The position numbers and the translations under genes are program-made. DNA of 39,958 nucleotides from an uncultured Erysipelotrichaceae bacterium (lineage in GTDB: Bacteria; Bacillota_I; Bacilli_A; RFN20; CAG-826), in contig CAMVEL010000018.1 of NCBI GenBank assembly GCA_947166565.1, positions 1 through 39,958 of the forward strand, written 5' to 3'. Position 1 is the stretch's first letter. Each line of letters starts with the position of its first letter. The notes under the pieces were generated by a model that was not told where the DNA came from, did not search any database, and worked only from the letters and a program-made list of their open reading frames with translations. Below, in pieces: positions 9,300-16,815 of the stretch.

Positions 9300-10010
9300 T
9301 TACTTTCCCGCTTTACAAAGCGCATTTCTCTCCGAAAGGGTATTTCTCATTCTCACAAGAATGTCTCTTGTGTTGGACTCGTTTCCTTCTTTTATTGCTT
9401 CATCCAATTCTTGGAGAAGAGAAAGCAATTCGGATTCAGAATCCAGTGTTTTATCGTTTGTGATTGGATCAGATCCACGTACAATGTCATATAGATCTTC
9501 GAGTTCGCGGGAGACGCTTTCAATCGCGTTAATTGCAACCAAAGCCTTCATTCTCGCGCGGAATTCATCCATGAATTTGGTGTTTTTCTCGCTTTCCTTG
9601 AAAGCCTGGACATGGCTTTTGAAGAAGAATCCCTTGGATGCGCAGATGATCATGTAACCAATGACCACCGCTTCAACCACTACGACCACCCAAATAGGCA
9701 ATTCGATGAAGGCGTTAACCAAGAAGAATGCGATTGAGACAATAAGTTGTAAACCCAAAGCCACAAAACCAGAATGGATAATCGGAAGTCCGAGTACCCT
9801 TTGTCCTGGGTCTTGTTCACCAAACATCGTTATGGCGAATATGACCCCTTGAACGACAAGGACAAAACTCGCTAAACCATAGTTTAGAAAATGAGCGATA
9901 GTCGAAACCTTTGTAAATGGAATTGCGAAGGTGAAGACATTAAGCAAGGCTAGAAGAGCTAAGGTAATAATCGTCGTGGCCAATACGCCACCTTTGGTAC
10001 GTTTATCCAT
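9300..10010 (-). CDS. Four-helix membrane protein with charged helical C-terminus
   Basis: The 236-residue product has four hydrophobic segments at about 8-30, 36-63, 73-102 and 104-125, followed by a roughly 110-residue charged, probably coiled-coil cytoplasmic tail. The start at 10010 (MDKRTK) is chosen because GGAGT lies 7-8 bases upstream; a longer reading from 10037 would overlap the previous gene. I do not recognise a named family. Its position directly after the SPFH gene suggests it could be a membrane partner of the SPFH protein or of the TIR receptor; that is inference. Confidence 0.8.
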   Translation of the reverse strand: MDKRTKGGVLATTIITLALLALLNVFTFAIPFTKVSTIAHFLNYGLASFVLVVQGVIFAITMFGEQDPGQRVLGLPIIHSGFVALGLQLIVSIAFFLVNAFIELPIWVVVVVEAVVIGYMIICASKGFFFKSHVQAFKESEKNTKFMDEFRARMKALVAINAIESVSRELEDLYDIVRGSDPITNDKTLDSESELLSLLQELDEAIKEGNESNTRDILVRMRNTLSERNALCKAGK

Positions 10011-10015
10011 GGTTG

Positions 10016-11431
10016 TTACTCCTTTTTTGCTCCGCATTCACCACAGAATTTGCCGGTATTGCCATCGTGTCCGCATGCAGGGCACTTCCAAGTTTCTGAT
10101 CCTTCTGGCTTTTTCGTGCCACACTCCTCGCAGAATTTGGCGACGTTGCCTTCATGTCCGCAGGTAGGACATTTCCATGTCGATGGGGCTTCAGGCTTCT
10201 TCGCTCCGCATTCACCACAGAATTTGCCGGTATTGCCTTCATGCCCGCAAACGGGGCATTTCCAGCCAGCGTTTGCAAATTTAGGTGCTTCGTTTATGGC
10301 GTTAGGATTCATCATGTCCCCCATGACGCCATTCATCGCGCCAACCGTCGCTTTACCAACGGCTACGGCCGCGCCAATACCAACACCGGCTTGGACAACA
10401 CCACTCATGGCTCCCCCAACTCCACCAGCGCCACCACCGGATTCATTGGAAGCGATGGCCACTCCGATTTCACGCTGGGTCTCTTGGCCATAGGTATAGC
10501 CTTGGGCCTTCATGGCATCGGCTTTAGCAAGGCCTTCCGCGCGAGTTTTCTCAGCTTCGGCATAAGCCATTCTTCTAGTCGCTTCCTCTTCGGCTTTGAC
10601 CCCGATTATCTTAACTTCGGCAGCGGTTTCGGCTTCGACGGTAACGCGAGCCTTCCTCGCTTCCGCTTCAGCTTGTTTGATTCTTTCTTCTTGCACGCGA
10701 AGATAACGTTCCGCATGTTGGGCTTTCAATCTACGGAAGTTAGGGTCATCGTCTGGAGTGGCGATGTTCGTGATAAAGAACTCTGGAAGTATCAATCCAT
10801 AGGATTCGAAGGTAGTGTTCAATTGTTTGCGAATATATTCACTGATTTCGTCAAGATGCTCATCGACCTCAAGGATATCGATGTTATTTTCCCTGATGGC
10901 TTTCGGAAGGAAGGATTTGACCTTCGTCATGATAAGGGCGCGGAATTTGCCAGATACCGAGGCGGTCGTATAACCCGATCCTCCAACGATATCCTCTTTT
11001 TTCATTCCTAGCTCGGTTCCGACCAATTTCAAAAGAACCTTGCCCGTATCGGCGACGCGGATATTGAATTCGCCAAAAGCGCCAATCTCGAGGTGAAGCC
11101 CGGTCGCGGGATCATACATCCTAACTTTGGAGTCCGTTCCCCATTTGACGCCCATGATGGTGGCGAGGTTGATGAAATAGACCTCCGCGTGGAACTGGGA
11201 TGGACCATCCGCAACCTTCTTGAAGAAGGATTTCATTAAGGGCATTGATTCGGTTTCAAGAGTATATTTGCCTGAACCAAAGCGGTCGAGAGCACGACCA
11301 TCACGGTAGAACACCGCTTCCTGGGATTCGTGGACGATTAGTTGGGAACCTGTATTGAAATCCTCAGAAGGATGTTTGAAAACGAAGGTTGAGTTATCAC
11401 CTTCATATTTAATTACATCAATGATAGCCAT
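10016..11431 (-). CDS. SPFH-domain protein with three C-terminal zinc ribbons
   Basis: The 471-residue protein belongs to the SPFH / virion-core (YdjI-like) family. It has an N-terminal SPFH region, an Ala/Glu/Lys-rich coiled coil at about 245-335, a Gly/Ala-rich segment, and then three tandem zinc ribbons at about 390-471. Each ribbon has the form WKCPxCGHxGNxxKFCxECGxKK and they are spaced 29 residues (87 bp) apart. The start at 11431 (MAIIDV) is supported by GGGAGGT just upstream. SPFH proteins form oligomeric scaffolds at membranes; the zinc ribbons resemble the one that opens the TIR protein of the same run, suggesting a shared interaction theme. It starts 2 bases after the stop of the RHH gene. 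Confidence 0.9.
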   Translation of the reverse strand: MAIIDVIKYEGDNSTFVFKHPSEDFNTGSQLIVHESQEAVFYRDGRALDRFGSGKYTLETESMPLMKSFFKKVADGPSQFHAEVYFINLATIMGVKWGTDSKVRMYDPATGLHLEIGAFGEFNIRVADTGKVLLKLVGTELGMKKEDIVGGSGYTTASVSGKFRALIMTKVKSFLPKAIRENNIDILEVDEHLDEISEYIRKQLNTTFESYGLILPEFFITNIATPDDDPNFRRLKAQHAERYLRVQEERIKQAEAEARKARVTVEAETAAEVKIIGVKAEEEATRRMAYAEAEKTRAEGLAKADAMKAQGYTYGQETQREIGVAIASNESGGGAGGVGGAMSGVVQAGVGIGAAVAVGKATVGAMNGVMGDMMNPNAINEAPKFANAGWKCPVCGHEGNTGKFCGECGAKKPEAPSTWKCPTCGHEGNVAKFCEECGTKKPEGSETWKCPACGHDGNTGKFCGECGAKKE

Positions 11432-11432
11432 A

Positions 11433-11633
11433 TTATTTACCTCCCTCATCGATAACGGCATGGTCAACAGCATAAGCTAGCAGGATTTGGACCATCTCGT
11501 TCCTATTACGGTTGGTTTTACTCGCGAGGCTTTCGATTTTTTTCAATAAATCTGTGGAAACCCGCGCGGAAAGAATCGTCGTCGCGTCGGTTTTGAACTC
11601 CTTTGGGGTTAGAATCAGCTTTGAATCTTCCAC
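11433..11633 (-). CDS. Ribbon-helix-helix (CopG/Arc-like) regulator
   Basis: A 66-residue protein starting at GTG 11633, with a purine-rich AAAGGGA upstream. Residues about 18-60 fit a ribbon-helix-helix fold: a strand (TTILSARV) followed by two helices with NRNRNEMVQILLAYAV. RHH proteins bind DNA as dimers and often regulate their own operon. It is the first gene of the five-gene TIR run, and two TTGTTTACAA sites lie upstream, so autoregulation is likely. Confidence 0.8.
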   Translation of the reverse strand: MEDSKLILTPKEFKTDATTILSARVSTDLLKKIESLASKTNRNRNEMVQILLAYAVDHAVIDEGGK

Positions 11634-11656
11634 GGCATCCCTTTCCCGTATACACC

Positions 11657-11700
11657 TTGTTTACAAAGTGCATACGTTTTGTTTTATGTTTTGTTTACAA
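11657..11700. promoter_or_regulatory. Paired TTGTTTACAA sites, candidate RHH operator
   Basis: TTGTTTACAA occurs at 11657-11666 and again at 11691-11700, 34 bp apart (about three helical turns). Each has TTGT/ACAA inverted arms. They lie in the divergent gap between the RHH gene (-) and the membrane-protein pair (+), downstream of a TATAAA-like box on the minus strand. Binding by the RHH protein is inferred. Confidence 0.5.
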
Positions 11701-11762
11701 TATTTATACAGCATGTATGGTTTCAGCATTTGAAACCGTAGAGGCTTACAATTGTCTAACGT

Positions 11763-12350
11763 ATGAAAAGCAAGGTTTTCGCTAAAAACACGGCATTTAT
11801 CTCGTTGGTCCTTCGGGTTTTTTCACTCCTTCTTGGCATTGGGGCGTTATTCGTTCCCTTCGCAATTGGATTAAAATCCGTCGTCGCCTCCGATTCTGGA
11901 TCTGTCATCACCAATTACGGCCCGGCGTTTTCCTTTATCTTCGGGGGCGTTATTTCTACAGGGCGCGTAACGTATAACACAAACGGTGTTTCAGTAATTG
12001 GCACCATCGCCTATGTTTTAACCGCATTATCCCTAATAAGCTTGCTTGCCTTTTTCTTTCTTAGAACTAAAAAGAACGCCAAGTGGTTTATCCTCAGCGC
12101 TTTGGTTTTATCCTTAACCTCCGCAATTTTAGCTATCTCTTCTCACGTTAATGCCGCGACAGTCTTAGCAGATTCAGTCCTTGGAAGGCGCTCAGAATCC
12201 GTGGTGGCGACGATGATTAGAAACACCACGCTTCAATTTGGATTTTGGGGTATCTCCCTATTTGGCTTCCTTTCCGCCTCTTTTCTGATCGCTTCCTTTA
12301 TTTTTGATGGAACTATCGATGAAATAAGAGCAAGAATCACCCGTAGATAA
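11763..12350 (+). CDS. Four-helix membrane protein, unknown function
   Basis: The 195-residue product has hydrophobic segments at about 11-38, 75-98, 106-130 and 156-180, a Gly/Ser-rich extracytoplasmic loop between the first two, and a short basic C-terminus. No ribosome site is obvious before the start. It is transcribed divergently from the RHH-led run and is followed 2 bases later by another membrane protein, so the two probably form a pair. I do not recognise a family. Confidence 0.75.
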   Translation: MKSKVFAKNTAFISLVLRVFSLLLGIGALFVPFAIGLKSVVASDSGSVITNYGPAFSFIFGGVISTGRVTYNTNGVSVIGTIAYVLTALSLISLLAFFFLRTKKNAKWFILSALVLSLTSAILAISSHVNAATVLADSVLGRRSESVVATMIRNTTLQFGFWGISLFGFLSASFLIASFIFDGTIDEIRARITRR

Positions 12351-12352
12351 AA

Positions 12353-12613
12353 ATGGAAAAGAAAAGGTATTTCAAAAGAGGTTCTACCAGCTATCGGGTG
12401 TTGGTTTTATCAATAGCCTTCGTTATTCTTTCGGTCTCAATTCTTACGCCCGTCTTTGTGGTGGAAGGCGGAAACCGTACACTCGGAATCGTCCTCGCCT
12501 GTGTATTAGGCGCAACATTTATTCTTATTCTTTTATACTTTCTTTACGATTGGATGAAAACCAAACCCATAAGTGGGGCAAGCGAGTCTAACGATAGAGA
12601 AAAGAGAGACTGA
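12353..12613 (+). CDS. Small two-helix membrane protein
   Basis: This 86-residue protein has two hydrophobic helices at about 15-37 and 43-67 and a charged hydrophilic tail. It starts 2 bases after the stop of the preceding membrane protein gene and lacks a clear ribosome site, so its translation is probably coupled. Function unknown. Confidence 0.7.
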   Translation: MEKKRYFKRGSTSYRVLVLSIAFVILSVSILTPVFVVEGGNRTLGIVLACVLGATFILILLYFLYDWMKTKPISGASESNDREKRD

Positions 12614-12670
12614 AACACTCCACCGGCTCTACATTTAACAAACACCGGCTATCATTTTCTCCAACCGAAA

Positions 12671-12703
12671 TAGTGAAAAAATAGTGAAAAAATAGTGAAA
12701 TTG
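12671..12703. repeat. Three 11-bp tandem repeats TAGTGAAAAAA
   Basis: TAGTGAAAAAA begins at 12671, 12682 and 12693, the third copy being incomplete. They sit between the ends of the + strand membrane pair and the minus-strand vWA terminator. Role unknown; polymerase slippage is the simplest origin. Confidence 0.7.
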
Positions 12704-12710
12704 CATAATT

Positions 12711-12748
12711 GAAAAAAAGCGGGCAAGACAATGGAATCTTACCCGCTT
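12711..12748 (-). terminator. Rho-independent terminator of the vWA operon
   Basis: On the minus strand a 12-bp stem (AAGCGGGTAAGA with TCTTGCCCGCTT, one G-U pair) closes an 8-base loop and is followed by seven or more U residues. It lies 13 bases past the vWA stop codon. Confidence 0.85.
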
Positions 12749-12761
12749 CACCAAGATCTAT

Positions 12762-13358
12762 TTACTGTTTCTTCGACGGTTTCCTTCTGATACCCTCAAT
12801 CTTCGCGCACATGAAATTGGTCTGTTTGAGGATGCCTTCCGGAGTCGCGGAGAACGACATCGTGTTATCCCTTTGGATTCCTAACTTGTCCGCTTCTTTG
12901 AAGGTATCGATGTTCGCGGCTTGGAAGATGAATTCCCATCCGCATTTACGCTGCATCTCAATCATGGATTTGACCCTGTTATAGGTATATTCCCTTGAGG
13001 AATTCTCCATTCCATCGGTCATGATGGAGAAGATCGTATGTTCTGGTAGATCCTCTTCCTTGGTAAGCGCGTGTTTAGCCTTAATAAAGGAGATCGCGTC
13101 CCCAACCGCGTCTAACAAGGCGGTCGTGCCCGAAGGGGAATAACTTCTTCCATCAAGGGGCTTGATGTTATCGATATCCTCCCTTTCATGGATGAATTTG
13201 CTTTCATTGTTGAAGAAGATCGTGCTGACTAAAGTCTTTCCTTCCTCCTTCTTCTGCTGCGCGATAAGGGAATTGAAGCCCCCGATGACGTCATCTTCAA
13301 GGCCTCCCATGGATCCGCTGCGATCGATGATGATCATGAGTTCGGTTAAGTTTTTCAT
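12762..13358 (-). CDS. vWA-domain protein with intact MIDAS
   Basis: The 198-residue protein is almost entirely a von Willebrand factor A domain. The metal-binding MIDAS residues are present: D12-x-S14-x-S16, a threonine in SPSGTTA (78/79) and D115 in MTDGMEN. It is soluble, with no signal peptide. Stand-alone vWA proteins of this TerY-like size act as metal-dependent protein-interaction modules in stress and conflict systems. It is the second gene of a two-gene unit after the 314-residue protein at 13442-14386 and ends at a strong terminator. Its partner and trigger cannot be read from the sequence. Confidence 0.9.
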   Translation of the reverse strand: MKNLTELMIIIDRSGSMGGLEDDVIGGFNSLIAQQKKEEGKTLVSTIFFNNESKFIHEREDIDNIKPLDGRSYSPSGTTALLDAVGDAISFIKAKHALTKEEDLPEHTIFSIMTDGMENSSREYTYNRVKSMIEMQRKCGWEFIFQAANIDTFKEADKLGIQRDNTMSFSATPEGILKQTNFMCAKIEGIRRKPSKKQ

Positions 13359-13441
13359 TGGTTTAAAAATCCTCCTAATAATGTTGTGCCATTACTATGG
13401 AGGATAAGAGATCGTATTTGGTCAATTCCGAATTGACTTTT

Positions 13442-14386
13442 TTAGTCACGGGGTTTCCAGCCAAGCAAAGGAAGGCCCCTCTCGTTAAGCTCGGAATTGA
13501 TGGTATCCAAATCGTAGACCCCTTCCTTTATATATTTATAGATAACCATATCGAAGGTAAGGGATTTGGATAAGGTGAAGCCCGCGGAACTCAAAAGGCG
13601 ATTTGCCTCAGTTAGATTTAAACCTAACCCGATGATAAGGCAGATTATCGTTGGTTTAGTCGGAATCATCTCGGGAGAAGAGATGATCTTGGAGAAGACC
13701 TGTTTCGATAAGCCACCCTTATGGTAGATATCCGCGTTAGGGAGATTGGCTTCCTTTAGGTAATCAAGGAGCAATTCGTTGAAGGATTTCTCCAAAGGCA
13801 AGGAATTCTCTCTTGGCATGGCGATGAAACTATTCATCATCACGTTGGAGAGGTCTTTGGTCTTCTTGGTTATATCCGCCTTTGAATAACGGATTCCACT
13901 AGGACCTGATGGATTTAATACATGGACCCCGCCTCGAGCTTTAGGAAGAGGAAGTTCACCTCTAGGTTTGTAGGAAACATAAGGCCTTTCTTCCTTCAAG
14001 GGCTTATCGAATGGTTTAGGAACATTGATACCTAGAAAATCGATTAAGGGGGCGAACCTTTCTAACAAATGGGTCGGTTCTTTGGTTATCAAACCGATGT
14101 TAATGTCCTTATCCAAAACGTAATCATGGATCGCATTAAGAAGAAAGGGAAAGACGTTCTCTTCCTCATCTAATCCTCTTTCTAGGAATATCTCGTATTC
14201 CCCGAATTCCGCTTTTTTGGCAAGATTAAGGATCTTCTTATAATCCTGAACTGGATTGGAGGAGAAATTAAAACAGGTAAAAGACTGTCCTTTGATTGTG
14301 CAAAGCCAGACATCCGTGTAGCGATGGAAGATCGCTCTTGCGTGTCTATCTTCGATGGAATTCGCGTAAGCTAGATATAATGACAT
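13442..14386 (-). CDS. Unknown protein with C-terminal helical domain seen with vWA/macro-domain proteins
   Basis: A 314-residue soluble protein. The C-terminal third (about 190-314) has the pattern LSKQVFSKI..., then LGLNLTEANRLLSSAGFTLS and a D-x-[VI]-I-Y-x-YI-x-x-G-x-YD segment. From memory this helical, HTH-like domain is appended to vWA and macro-domain proteins in Bacillota. The N-terminal half is unrecognised, and a Pro/Gly-rich linker at about 130-165 separates the halves. No Shine-Dalgarno sequence precedes ATG 14386. A weak promoter candidate, TTGCGA-N16-TATCAT, lies about 40-70 bases upstream. Cotranscription with the vWA gene 83 bases downstream suggests they work together. Confidence 0.75.
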   Translation of the reverse strand: MSLYLAYANSIEDRHARAIFHRYTDVWLCTIKGQSFTCFNFSSNPVQDYKKILNLAKKAEFGEYEIFLERGLDEEENVFPFLLNAIHDYVLDKDINIGLITKEPTHLLERFAPLIDFLGINVPKPFDKPLKEERPYVSYKPRGELPLPKARGGVHVLNPSGPSGIRYSKADITKKTKDLSNVMMNSFIAMPRENSLPLEKSFNELLLDYLKEANLPNADIYHKGGLSKQVFSKIISSPEMIPTKPTIICLIIGLGLNLTEANRLLSSAGFTLSKSLTFDMVIYKYIKEGVYDLDTINSELNERGLPLLGWKPRD

Positions 14387-15048
14387 AGGTGATTAATAAT
14401 AGATATACGTATTGCCTATTTATGATATTGCTTTGTTGGGAACTCGCAATAGCGGATATTGGCCGATTGACTATTTGCCTTTTTCCCATGATGACCTCAA
14501 GGAAGTGTTGTTGAATGAAAACAATTAATGGGCAATCGTTACAGTCCTAATTTATCCTTCATAAAAGTCTAATGAAAGGGACGAAAACCGTTAATATGTG
14601 TACTCGAAATCCAACGCAAAGCTTCAGTCCTAAGGCGCGTTAACGAAGCTCATTTTTTCGAAAAGTGTGAAATTTTACATTTTTCGAAGTCGAAAATTGT
14701 GTTTTGTTACACTTTTCGAAGATTTATGGTGTTTGGTCACCCAATGAGGAACAACATAAAAGATGGGGGAACCCAGATCCGAGGTCCGCCCATCGGTTTT
14801 TTGATGAATGGTTGGCACTTAAGTCAATTATCGTCTTATTTGGTCATAACATAAGCGGCATCAGACGAACCTCATGCATGGAGCAAGATGCGGGCTGTTT
14901 CGGTGATGAATAATTAATCTCGATGTTATCGGAAGAATATCAAAATTATTTCTATTGTTAATTTTTGCCTTAACGTAGTTAGGGTGCGGTTGTAAAAAGG
15001 TTGTAATGGATTTCCGTTAAAAAAGATTGATATTTGTTATCAGAAATA
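14387..15048. other. 662-bp gene-poor gap between the vWA unit and the Nif11-like gene
   Basis: No convincing gene. A 69-codon + frame at 14704-14913 matches nothing I recognise and has no ribosome site. The clearest structure is the four-site cluster at 14657-14720. A weak hairpin (AATATTT/AAATAT) followed on the minus strand by a T run at about 15016-15054 may end the Nif11-like transcript. Confidence 0.5.
14657..14720. repeat. Cluster of four ACANTTTTCGA(A) half-sites in alternating orientation
   Basis: TTCGAAAAGTGT (14657-14668) and ACACTTTTCGAA (14709-14720) form a perfect 12-bp inverted repeat. Between them are ACATTTTTCGAA and TCGAAAATTGT, two more copies facing opposite ways. The alternating arrangement looks like an operator array, yet no intact gene follows it. 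Confidence 0.65.
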
Positions 15049-15333
15049 TTATTGAATCCAATTCCAGCGCGCATGGCAATTGTTGCATTCCATCTCATCG
15101 GCCGGCCTGCCATCGTCAGCAGTAACACGTCTTATGCGGTTGATGTATTCGCTTTGGCAAAAAGGGCATCTTGGTCTGTTGCTGCATCCGCCACCAGAAA
15201 CAGCCTCAAGTTGTTGGTCGGTAAGTTCGATGCCTTCTTCTTTGGCAAGGGCAAGAATCTCTTCTTGGCTTTTGCACGCTTTGACCTTAACGATCTGCTC
15301 TTCGCTTAAGCCTTTTAATAATTCTTCTTTCAT
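15049..15333 (-). CDS. Nif11-type double-glycine leader peptide fused to a zinc ribbon
   Basis: The 94-residue protein starts at 15333 (MKEELLKG), 5 bases after AGGAGG; a longer reading from 15375 lacks support. Residues 1-49 look like a Nif11-type RiPP leader: an acidic amphipathic helix with ILALAKEEGIELTDQQLEAVSGGG, in which G47-G48 would be the cleavage site. The rest is not a typical core peptide but a compact zinc ribbon (C56-x2-C59, C83-x2-C86). No maturase, peptidase-transporter or immunity gene lies nearby. It may be an orphan precursor, or a zinc-ribbon protein that keeps a leader-like helix. Confidence 0.75.
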   Translation of the reverse strand: MKEELLKGLSEEQIVKVKACKSQEEILALAKEEGIELTDQQLEAVSGGGCSNRPRCPFCQSEYINRIRRVTADDGRPADEMECNNCHARWNWIQ

Positions 15334-15787
15334 TGACGCTCCTCCTGAATGTGGAATCTCTTTTTTTATTATCATACAACGAACAAAGCCTGAAGAAAAC
15401 GCCCTCCTACGCGAAACGTTCCATACTGGAACGCGAATAACATATGCACAGCGCGCGGTTCATTTTTGGTATAAATGCCTTTCTTGGGCAAACGAGAGAC
15501 GATAATCTAAGGTGCTCCAAACGCTATGGATTCTTAGTGTTTTTCGAATCGATTCACGGTCTTTATTTTGCTCCGAGAACCCCCCGTGGAAGGCGCACAA
15601 TTTTATCGTGTCGTGAAAGGATAATGCTCAAAACGGGTTGTAAACGGGTTGTAATGCAAAAGTCGAAAAAACGAAAAAAGCCAGACTAGGTCTGACTAAT
15701 TCGGAAATACTGGAGCACGATGCGGGTCGCAGCCTATAACCCAACGTCCTTTTAAAGTCTACTTTTAAAGTCTACTTTTGGTAAACT
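15334..15787. other. 454-bp gap upstream of the Nif11-like gene
   Basis: I find no gene with a credible start and family match. The + frame at 15444-15689 has no recognisable domain and no ribosome site. A 13-bp tandem repeat lies at its right end. Confidence 0.5.
15749..15779. repeat. 13-bp tandem repeat CTTTTAAAGTCTA
   Basis: Copies lie at 15749-15761 and 15762-15774, followed by a partial third (CTTTTGG). They are just past the stop codon of the HATPase_c_4 fragment. Function unknown. Confidence 0.65.
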
Positions 15788-16429
15788 TTATTTGAGAGCA
15801 ACCCATCTCCCGGCCTTTTTCGAGCCTTCCCTCACAAGCAGTCCCGATTCGGTGAGACCACCGACGATCTTCTTGACTCCGGCCAAGCTGAGCCCGACGG
15901 AATCGGCGACTTGCTGAAGGGTCGCTTCGGGATGGGCGGAAAGGTACTCGAAAACTGCGTTTTGCCCTGAGGTAAGCGTGGCTTTGAGCCTTTTCCTAGC
16001 CAAAACGTCGTCCCGAACGTAATTCAAGGGGAAGGTAACCATGGTCATCTCGCTCGAGAGCGAAACGCTTTCGCGCCCGTAGTTCTCGACGATCGTGCTC
16101 ATGCCATGGCCCGACTGCTCCGAGAGCCTCGCCGACATGAACAGGGCGAACAGAGCCCTATTCACGGGCAGGCTCTTCCCCGCGAAGAATTCGTCTTCGC
16201 TTAGGCCAAAAGGAATCGTCCCGTAAGACACCACTTCAAGTCTGTCGTCGTAAAGAAAGACGGAAGGCGGCAGGCTTTGCCCCCAGTCGTTATGAACAGC
16301 CGCGTTGACCCACGCTTCGCGAAACGACTCAAAATGAAACAAAGGGGTTTCTTCTCTGACCCCATTGCCGAGGTCAACCCTCGTCTGGCAAAGAGCCCTG
16401 ACGTAATCGATTCCTTTTTGGACGGACAC
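15788..16429 (-). pseudogene. C-terminal fragment of an AlbA_2/HATPase_c_4 ATP-binding regulator
   Basis: The 213 codons match the C-terminal half of the AlbA_2 (Schlafen-like) plus HATPase_c_4 regulator family. FREAWVNAAVHNDW and EQSGHG are typical of the ATP-binding part, and a winged-helix tail follows at about 150-213. Intact members are roughly 450-500 residues, with an N-terminal AlbA_2 domain that is missing here. The frame opens just after an in-frame TAG near 16459 with no ATG; the only start is an internal GTG. The first bases overlap the broken AbiEii gene in another frame. An N-terminal piece of the same family lies at 18412-18495 on the same strand, so both are probably remnants of one interrupted gene. 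Confidence 0.8.
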
Positions 16430-16815
16430 GAGCAGGCATCCTGGTTGCCCACAGCGTTTCTATAGGAAAGGACAAAAGAATCCAACGCATGGGTCTCCTT
16501 GCTCTGGGCACTGAGGCGATATCCCATTCCGAAGGTCGCGGCGGAAAGCCAATCCTTGATCGCGGTCTTGTCCGCGACCATCGTTTCTCTGTCTTCCCCA
16601 ACATAATCCAAATCGATGTCGACGGAGAGGCGGGGCATGCCGGCATAGAAGAGATTTATGGCCGTTCCGCCTTTCAGGGCGAGGCGATTGGAATAAGGCG
16701 AGGCGAAAAGCATCTCCAAAATATCCATGAGGCGCATAACTTTCTCAAGATTGTCGCGGATAAAGCCCGTTTCCTCCGCGATGGTTTGGATTCTTCTGCC
16801 GTTGATCTCCATCAT
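16201..16815 (-). pseudogene. Truncated AbiEii-type nucleotidyltransferase toxin
   Basis: The start at 16815 overlaps the antitoxin stop as ATGA, the usual AbiE arrangement. Residues 1 to about 126 match AbiEii/AbiGii toxins of type IV systems: KGGTAIN at 48-54 and the DIDLD metal-binding motif at 66-70. After SYRNAVGNQD the match stops abruptly near 16435; the remaining 78 codons run antiparallel to sense, out of frame through the HATPase_c_4 fragment. Intact toxins are about 250-300 residues, so the C-terminal half is lost. The catalytic motifs survive, but a folded, active toxin is doubtful. Loss of the toxin while the antitoxin stays intact is a common decay route. Confidence 0.85.

Noticed and set aside
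10154-11011. 285-codon + strand frame
   Set aside because: Antisense shadow of the SPFH gene, whose minus-strand frame has clear domains, zinc ribbons and a ribosome site.
14704-14913. 69-codon + strand frame
   Set aside because: No recognisable family, no ribosome site and no coding-like codon pattern; kept only as part of the gap description.
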